Shown here piece by piece: positions 57,798 to 64,000 of a stretch of 64,000 nt of DNA. The notes below the pieces were generated by a model that was given only the letters and a program-made list of their open reading frames with translations, did not search any database and was not told the DNA's origin. A program made the position numbers and the translations under genes. This stretch comes from Scalesia atractyloides (Eukaryota > Streptophyta > Magnoliopsida > Asterales > Asteraceae). The stretch spans positions 59,526,610-59,590,609 of the forward strand of contig CAMTDV010000013.1 in NCBI GenBank assembly GCA_947069175.1. The letters run 5' to 3'. Numbering within the stretch: position 1 is the stretch's first letter; each line of letters starts with the position of its first letter.

Positions 57798-58297
57798 ATG
57801 TCATTAAACTAGGACGACAACTATTTCTTTGGGGTGTATTCTGGCGAGTCATGGGTGCCTGAAGCCAATTCGGTAACAGTTATTAGGTTAAACTAGTTGT
57901 TGTTTTTAATAATTTACTAATGATGATATCGTTGTTAGGGGAGACCGGTGTTCCCAATTCTAACGAGCAAGAGGAGGTTGTGTCAAGTGTACAAGGATAT
58001 AAAAACAGACTGCTTCTAGATTTGAACGAGCTTCCTCCCGTTGAAGAAACATCCCATGTGGACGACTCGTACCAAGTTGATGCCCCATGTTATCCTGCGC
58101 AACATGGGTTTCTAGATTATGGATACGGGTGTGAATACTCGTACGTGCAACAACACGGTCCAGATGGATACGGAGGAGACTGTTATGAAAGTTAGAATGC
58201 AACACATTCTTTGTATGGTCAACAAGTCTATCCTGATGGTGGAGGATATGGTGGTGAGGCACCCTCATGCGCAGGCAATCCGTACCTCACAGAGACG
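57798..58297 (+). pseudogene. MULE transposase N-terminal region, broken
   Basis: Remnants of a low-complexity N-terminus upstream of the DNA-binding domain. ATG at 57798 is followed four codons later by TAG, then DDNYFFGVYSGESWVP. A GT...AG stretch at 57873-57938 (66 bp) could be an intron, though its phase does not join cleanly. Next comes acidic and Tyr/Gly-rich sequence (LLLDLNELPPVEE) with an in-frame TAG at 58193-58195, continuing to GNPYLTET at 58297, where an intron (58298-58387) with proper borders joins in phase to the next exon. Role of this part unknown. Confidence 0.55.
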
Positions 58298-58387
58298 GTA
58301 TTAAAACTTATATTTAGGGTCAATCTATACACACATCCCTGCTGTTGAGTAAACATAAAATCTAACATAACGCTATTAATTTTACAG

Positions 58388-59979
58388 GTTTTCAACTCTC
58401 TAGATGAGCTAAAAAACTGGGCACAGGAAACGACAAAGGTGGATGGTTTCGTTATTGTTATCCGACGATCAAAGAAAATTGGTGGAAGGACCAGAGGGTA
58501 TGGCTTGAATGTGACCGTGGTGGTGAGCACCAAACTACAACAACGGTTAGAAAAGCTGGAAGCAAGAAAACCGGTTGCCTGTTTTACCTGGTGGCTGTGC
58601 GAGACCATCCGTATGAAACATGGGGGATAAAAGGGGAAAACACTGAACATAACCACGAAGTCTGTCAGGACCTGTCAGGCCACGTGTTTGTGCGAAGGTT
58701 TTCTCCTGATGAATACAGATTGATCGAGCAGTTGATAGCACAAAACGTGGAACCGCGCAGAATTTTTCAAACGATAAGGAAGCAGTTCCCCGACAGTTTC
58801 CATGTCCTGAAAGACGTTCAAAACGCAGTTCAGAAGATTAGGGCCGAACAAAGATACGGACTTACTCCCATGCAGTCGTTAGAAAACATCCTTATTACAA
58901 ACGAATTTATTTACGAGACACGGGAGGAACCCGAAATAGAGGTCGTTACAGAGATCTTCTTTGTTCATCCCTACTCGAGTGAAATGTGGCGTGCGTCCCG
59001 CACATTTTGCTAATCGATTCCACGTACAAGACGAACGTGTACAACATGCCATTTGTCCAGATAGTTGGTATGACGCCCACCAACTATTCATTTTGTATCG
59101 TGCATGTCGTTATCTGCAAAGAATGTAGTGATTACTTTGTATGGGTGCTTGAGAGGATCAGGTCAATGCTGGACGAATGTATGGAGCCACGTGTTATTGT
59201 AAAGGATAGAGACCTGGCCCTAATTAATGTGTGTGCTAAAGTTTTTCCAAACGCCTCTCGATATCTCTGCAGGTTTCACATTCAGCAGAATATTTGTAAG
59301 TACTACAAGAGCGCATTCACAGAAGAAGAATGGCAAAAAATTTTGTCATCCTGGGGGAGATTGTGTGAGTCTCCATCAATACCCATATACGAGTACAACT
59401 TGCACCACATGCAAAAGCGACTTCTGGAGTGCAAACGTTCAAGTAAGTCTTTGCAATAAAATGTGACTTACCTATGTACATTTAACTAATTATTGATACC
59501 TTTTAGGGGTGTTTACGTACGTGTATGATAACTCGCTGAAATACTACAAGCAAATGTTTGTCTTTGCATGGACTGATCAGAGTGGCAACTTCAGGCAGCA
59601 TACCACAAACAGAGTTGGCAGTCAACACACGAATTTAAAGAGATACGTCCTAGATAGGAGCTCGCTGGACCGTATAGTAGGTTGTGTCAATAATATAGTG
59701 GAAACACAATACGGGGAAATAAGGAGGAGCTTCGAAAAAGTATAAAAAAAATAGACCACAAAAACCCGTTATTTGAGCATCTACGTGGAAAAGTTTCCCA
59801 TATAGCGCTTGACTTGTTGAGTGGAGAGCTACTTAGGAAACTAGACGTGTTGCAGCGCTTGCATTCATCTTGTGGATGTCAGATGTGGTACAGCTGTGGG
59901 TTGTCGTGTGCTTGCAGGCTGGAAAAGTACGTACGTGCAGAGCATCTGATTCAACTCGAAGACGTAGACATCTTCTAGC
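58388..59979 (+). pseudogene. Mutator-like (MULE) transposase with FAR1-type DNA-binding and SWIM-like regions
   Basis: Exon from 58388: VFNSLDELKNWAQETTKVDG opens a FAR1/WRKY-GCM1-like zinc domain (WLECDRGGEH, later CLFYLV and EHNHEV), with a one-base shift at about 58480-58500. An alpha-helical spacer follows. After another shift at about 58995 the MULE domain begins (LLIDSTYKTNVYNMPF), with VKDRDLALINV and CRFHIQQNI blocks typical of the DDE MULE superfamily. An intron at 59443-59506 (64 bp) joins KRSR to VFTYVYDNS in phase. An A-run frameshift at about 59745 precedes CGCQMWYSCGLSCACRLEKY, a SWIM-like CxC...CxC cluster. The protein cuts and moves the element; with four or more lesions it is dead. 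Confidence 0.85.
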
Positions 59980-60107
59980 AGAAGCTTAACTTTCAGCCAT
60001 GTAAATTGACATCAGATAACGTTGGTAGAAGAGCTGAACATTGTTCAGCAACACTTAAGAGTCACACCCCCTGCTAAGAAAAAAAGCTTGCTGGGAAAGA
60101 TAAAGCG

Positions 60108-61082
60108 GTGTTGACCCCAACCAAATCCACCAAGAAACCACCGGTTGTCCAACACTCGACTCGTGGACGACCAACAACAAAGCAAGCAAAACTTCGATTT
60201 GACCGTCCAGGGTTCCCAACAAAGTACATTATGCCCCCGCATAGCTCATACGTTCCGTCCCAGGGTTCCCAACAAAGTACATACGATGCCCCCCGCCATA
60301 GCTCGTACGTTCCGTCGCAGGCCACTCAACATTCGGTCATCAATTCGCAAAAACCCATAGCGGGGCGAAGCCGTTCAACGAGTTCTAAACAAAGAGAGGT
60401 CCGAGACGATAACTGTTTTCCGTTGATAGTGGGCGACGAGTACGTGTCAACAATCAAACGGTTTAAGCATGTCCTTCCCTCACTGTTTCACCCGTACATC
60501 TCGTGCATACAAGATATGAGGCCAGACGGTCATTGTGGGTTTCGGTCGGTGGCTGTGGGCTTGGGTATGGGAGAACGTGCGTGGAGCCACATTCGAAAAG
60601 ACCTTCAACAGGAGATGGATCAGAACGCGTCGATCTGGGCGCCAGTATTTGAAACATGGGAGGAAGGATACTTTTACACGCATCGTTAGAGCCTAATCAG
60701 GGATTAAGTCAAGTGTTGTCCCCCTACTCACTGGATGGACTTCCCCCATGCAGGGCTTCTTATCTTGCAAAGGTACAGTATCGTGGTTCACCTGTTAAGC
60801 ATCGATGGTTGTTCCACGTTCTTCCCGATAATCAACCTGCTGACGGATCGAGAACCAAAACGATAACGATTGCACATGTTAACAACAACCATTCATACAT
60901 ATTAAGTTGGAAGGCCAGTTTTCAATGCCTATAGTAAACGGTTTGTGGTTGACCTACCCAAGCGCCGCTGCAGAACAATGGCTGGACGTGTACACGCCCC
61001 GTCTAGAATGGTATACGTCGATAATGAATCCCCCACCCAATACAAACCCGAGTATTTACGTCGACAGTGAATCAGAAAAATG
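60108..61082 (+). pseudogene. OTU-like cysteine protease domain at the MULE C-terminus
   Basis: After a Ser/Pro/Gln-rich linker with a duplicated HSSYVPSQ block (60200-60330), an OTU-type fold begins: HPYISCIQDMRPDGHCGFRS carries the catalytic Cys in DGHC (usually DGNC) at about 60530-60540. Frames shift at about 60656-60690 and 60930. ITIAHVNNNHSYIL near 60868-60910 supplies the His-containing motif. The end (LWLTYPSAAAEQWLDVYTPR) resembles C-termini of plant MULE/OTU proteins. OTU domains cleave ubiquitin chains; some plant MULEs carry one as a fusion or second ORF. Whether it was fused to the transposase or separate is not resolved. Confidence 0.7.
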
Positions 61083-62079
61083 AGACTTTTTGATACATCT
61101 AATACGATTTTTTGTATATTTAATACGACTTTTTTTAATTAATAAAAAGATTTTTTTATACAATTAAATTTTTTTCGTAGCTAATATCAAAGTTAATATT
61201 AAGTAAACAAAATCTATTAATTATACCAATAAAATTTTAATCGTCCATATATGAGTCGTCTAGACCTAGACGCCCCGTATGGGTTTAGAAAGAAGACCAT
61301 TTTACCTGTGGTTTGCTGTCCGTCTAGGCTAAACTCAGGGCAAAATGGTCATATTATCCAATTAGACGACCCGTCTAGACCTAGACACCACGTACAAGAT
61401 GAGCGGGATCATTTACCCCTGGCCAGTTTTTGAATTTAAAAGTTAAAAAGTAAATTGCCATTTTACCCCTGAGTGGCCACCCGTCTAGGCCTAATTAGGG
61501 GTAAATGGTAATTAACCAACTGAGTCTTTTACAGTCTCAGCATGGTCAATTACCATTTTACCCCTGAATTAGTCCTAGACGGGTGCCCACTCAGGGTAAA
61601 ATGGTAATTCGCCATTTATCCCATACGACCTGTCTAGACCTAGATGACCCGTCTATTGGTCGTATATGAATGGCCAGCCTAGACGACCAACCACATACAA
61701 CACCAAACACCCACACACTCAAACACACACACATACGTATTCTACCTTTGCAACCGTATTTGGACCGTATTTTTGAGGAATTCAAGCATATCTTGTACGT
61801 ATTTTCACCTAGACTTCATTAATCTTTGATGTATTATGCATTTATACCGTAGGTTGTGTTTGAATTTGATGATTTTGGGGTATTTTGGGCTGTGATCTTG
61901 AGTTTTTTGGGTTTCTTCATGAACAAGACGGGCCGTCTACCTCTAGACAACCCCAGTAGACGACCGGTTAATTTTTTTTTAATTTAAGCTTTTATAATAT
62001 AATGTTTTAATATTATGTGTTAATATTCGGTTTATTGTTATTATTTGTGTTACATTGCTAATATAATCGCAGATTAGTT
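61083..62079. other. AT-rich and palindrome-rich spacer
   Basis: Holds repeated GTCTAGACC/CCTAGACG motifs and a large inverted repeat at 61451-61611, then a CA-rich stretch at 61690-61735. No coding signal. Confidence 0.6.
61451..61611. repeat. inverted repeat, arms about 64 bp
   Basis: Left arm 61451-61514 and right arm 61546-61611 are complementary at roughly 90%, both containing CCATTTTACCCCTGA and a GTCTAGG/CCTAGAC core; the spacer is about 31 nt. Each arm is itself a partial palindrome. Confidence 0.88.
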
Positions 62080-63480
62080 ATGGAGGAGATTGGAGATTCG
62101 ATACACGGGGACCCATATCCGCATGGTCCGCGACGGGCCCCCCAGCGCCGGCGGATCCACTCCACGGCCACCCCTATCTTGAGTTCCCGCCCGACACCGA
62201 GGCCACCCGTTTTGCAGAAGCTACGTCGGATGCACGTCGGATCGCACGCGCGGTCGACTGGGATGCGATCGAGGTGATTGCTGAGGATGCCGAGACTGCG
62301 TTTTTCGTTCCAGTTGATTCTCCGTGGCACCGTTTGTTTGACTTGGCTGGCACGCCGAGTTATAAGGAGCTACTCATCGAGTTCCAGTCGACCTTCACGT
62401 TCCACCCTCCACGGGTCGACCAGCCGCCTCCCCAGCCACAGGGTCCTCCCCTCCGCCTGAGGTTTCATTTAGGCTTGCCGGTGTGTGGCGTTCGATGACG
62501 TTTGCTGAGTTTGCCGTTCATAGCGGCATATACCTGCAGGAGGAGATTGCTACGGATGTTTATACGGAGGGGCTAGTGGTGGTGGATAGACCCACTCTTT
62601 TGGGATTTTGGGAGGTGGTCGCATGCCATGACACTTGGGAGCATGTCAGGCCGAAGTGGAGGATTTCTCACGTTGCCAACCCGTTGTACAGGTACGTACG
62701 TTTATTACGGTAATTATTTAATTATCGTTTCTATGAGTTAATTTATGTATTTTGCTAATATAATGTGCAGGTATCTACATCGCGGACCACAGCTATGAGT
62801 GGTGTACGAGCACCAATTTATTTTTCTACTATTGCCTTTTGTACAGGAGGCCGTGCGCACTTGCGCACGGTCTTGCCCAGTACTTCGCCTCCGCTCATCA
62901 CCGGAAGGAGCGCGGCTTTTTGTACGGCGGGGGTAATGTCACCGTGATTGCCCGGTCGTTGGGTCTTGTGCCGGAGACGGACCCGCACTTGCAGCCGCCC
63001 ATTCCGTCCACGCGGATGGGTTTTTAGACCTTGCGGGGGATGAAGCTGATGAACAGGTTCGGCATGCTAGGCGAGCGGTTTAAAACCCGCGAAGATGAGC
63101 CATGGATTCCGGAGCCGCTGCCAGATTAGTTCGATCCAGTCTATTCGCCGGCAGATGAGGCAGCGGTCGTCCAGGACCCTCCGATTGATTTCGACGGACC
63201 GGCACCGGCACCGCCACCATCACCTCACGGGGCGCACCAGTTTCCCCAGCACGTTATTCCAGTTCATGCCCCGGGAGGTGCTGCATACACGTGCTTACGA
63301 GCCGACGTCGACAGGCTTCTAGATCTCATGGGCTAGGTGGTTCGGGAGGCACAGGATAGACGAGAGAGAGGGGGGGGGGGTTACCTGCCATACCGCTCCC
63401 ACCACTTTGAGCACCACATCAGCAGCAGCCGCAGCAGCCAGATCCCGATCCTGACTTCGAGGCCGACTCGTATGCATAGA
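62080..63480 (+). pseudogene. ATHILA ORF1-like protein, broken
   Basis: GC-richer than its surroundings. From the ATG at 62080, frames change by about 62160. FDLAGTPSYKELLIEFQSTF (about 62340-62400) then, after a shift near 62450, FRLAGVWRSMTFAEFAVHSG match the pattern of the ATHILA ORF-1 family. NPLYR at about 62690 is followed by an intron-like GTACGT...TGCAG (about 62693-62770). After another shift EWCTSTNLFFYYCLL and RRPCALAHGLAQYFASAHHR continue. In-frame TAGs at 63025, 63127 and 63334 split an otherwise open C-terminus (Pro-rich). ORF1 proteins of ATHILA elements have no known activity. It may be a retroelement remnant inside or beside the MULE. Confidence 0.5.
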
Positions 63481-63599
63481 TGTTTTGTATTTAGTATTCA
63501 GCTGTATAGATACATATTGTTGTGGATGTACAAAGTTATGTTATATGTTATATCTGTTATACTTAACTTTGTTTTCAGTTATTCGATTACTTGATGATT

Positions 63600-64000
63600 G
63601 TTTGTGTTAAATTGACGTTGAAATATAATACGGAAACAACATATACCTGTTGCATTCTTCTTAAAATGTTGAAAACACTATTAAATTTAAATGTTATATT
63701 TTTTAAAAAAATACAATGTAAAAACAATTAAATATTTAACCAATAAAAACGCTAACTTATTTTTATAAAATAAACAAAACCTTTTAAAAATCTCAAATCA
63801 CACCACAAAAAAAATCAACCTCCAACAATAACCAATTTGCCTCACCAAAACACCCCTTTTTAAACCTCCAACAACAACCAATTACCCCACCAAAACACCC
63901 CTTTCCAACTTAAAAAAGATCGTAGACGGCCCGTCTACACATATCAATTTGTACGCCCTGCCATGCACCTGCTGACCCCTAAAAATCAGTGCTCAGACGA
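63600..64000. other. AT-rich end of window with a 42-bp duplication
   Basis: At about 63820-63907 a CCTCCAACAA...ACCAAAACACCCCTTT unit occurs twice. The GTCTAC/GACGG motif reappears at about 63912-63926. No gene. Confidence 0.6.

Overview
This window is plant nuclear DNA made almost entirely of transposable elements. Evidence includes plant-type PBS sequences complementary to initiator tRNA-Met, Ty3/gypsy LTR elements with multi-kilobase LTRs, a copia-type LTR, a CACTA-like end, hAT-like and TA-microsatellite-associated short elements, and a FAR1/MULE transposase. Several decayed ORFs resemble, from memory only, hypothetical proteins of Asteraceae genomes, so a composite (Compositae) host is the best guess but is not proven. 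I see no convincing host gene.

Layout. 1-9156: a Ty3/gypsy chromovirus of Tekay/Del type on +, with its 5' LTR cut by the window edge, a gag-pol broken by two frameshifts and a stop, and a 3.1 kb 3' LTR. It sits inside a minus-strand LTR whose other part is 9157-10680. That LTR in turn interrupts a decayed retroelement interior (10681-14362) ending in a 325-bp copia-like LTR (14363-14687), which abuts the PBS and LTR of another minus-strand gypsy element (14808 onward). 17270-17870: a CACTA-like terminus, then a long TA microsatellite and unassigned AT-rich DNA. 19856-36010: the centrepiece, a minus-strand non-autonomous gag-only LTR element present as LTR-internal-LTR-internal-LTR, flanked by one 5-bp TSD (CACGA) and with a chimeric middle LTR. 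36650-43700: a hAT-like element, a run of short TIR elements set in TA microsatellites, and a solo LTR (38903-41118, TSD AAAAT). 45227-56690: a solo LTR (TSD CTACA) split by a complete + strand relative of the gag-only element (45790-56052, TSD TTAAC). 57400-64000: a broken Mutator-like element with FAR1-type DNA-binding, MULE transposase, SWIM-like and OTU protease-like regions, then an ATHILA ORF1-like pseudogene, in DNA studded with short palindromes built on GTCTAG.

How parts work together. The gag-only elements keep LTRs, PBS, PPT and a two-zinc-knuckle Gag but have no protease, RT, RNase H or integrase in their interiors, so they must borrow these from an autonomous relative. Each of their five LTRs carries four sense tRNA-like modules spaced about 169 bp apart plus one antisense tRNA-like module; the sense modules lie downstream of the TATA box and so should be in the transcript leader. 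Downstream of gag they carry tandem hairpin repeats whose arms partly covary. These, together with a second covarying hairpin array in the Tekay LTR, are the most unusual observations here. All coordinates were read by eye without alignment software.
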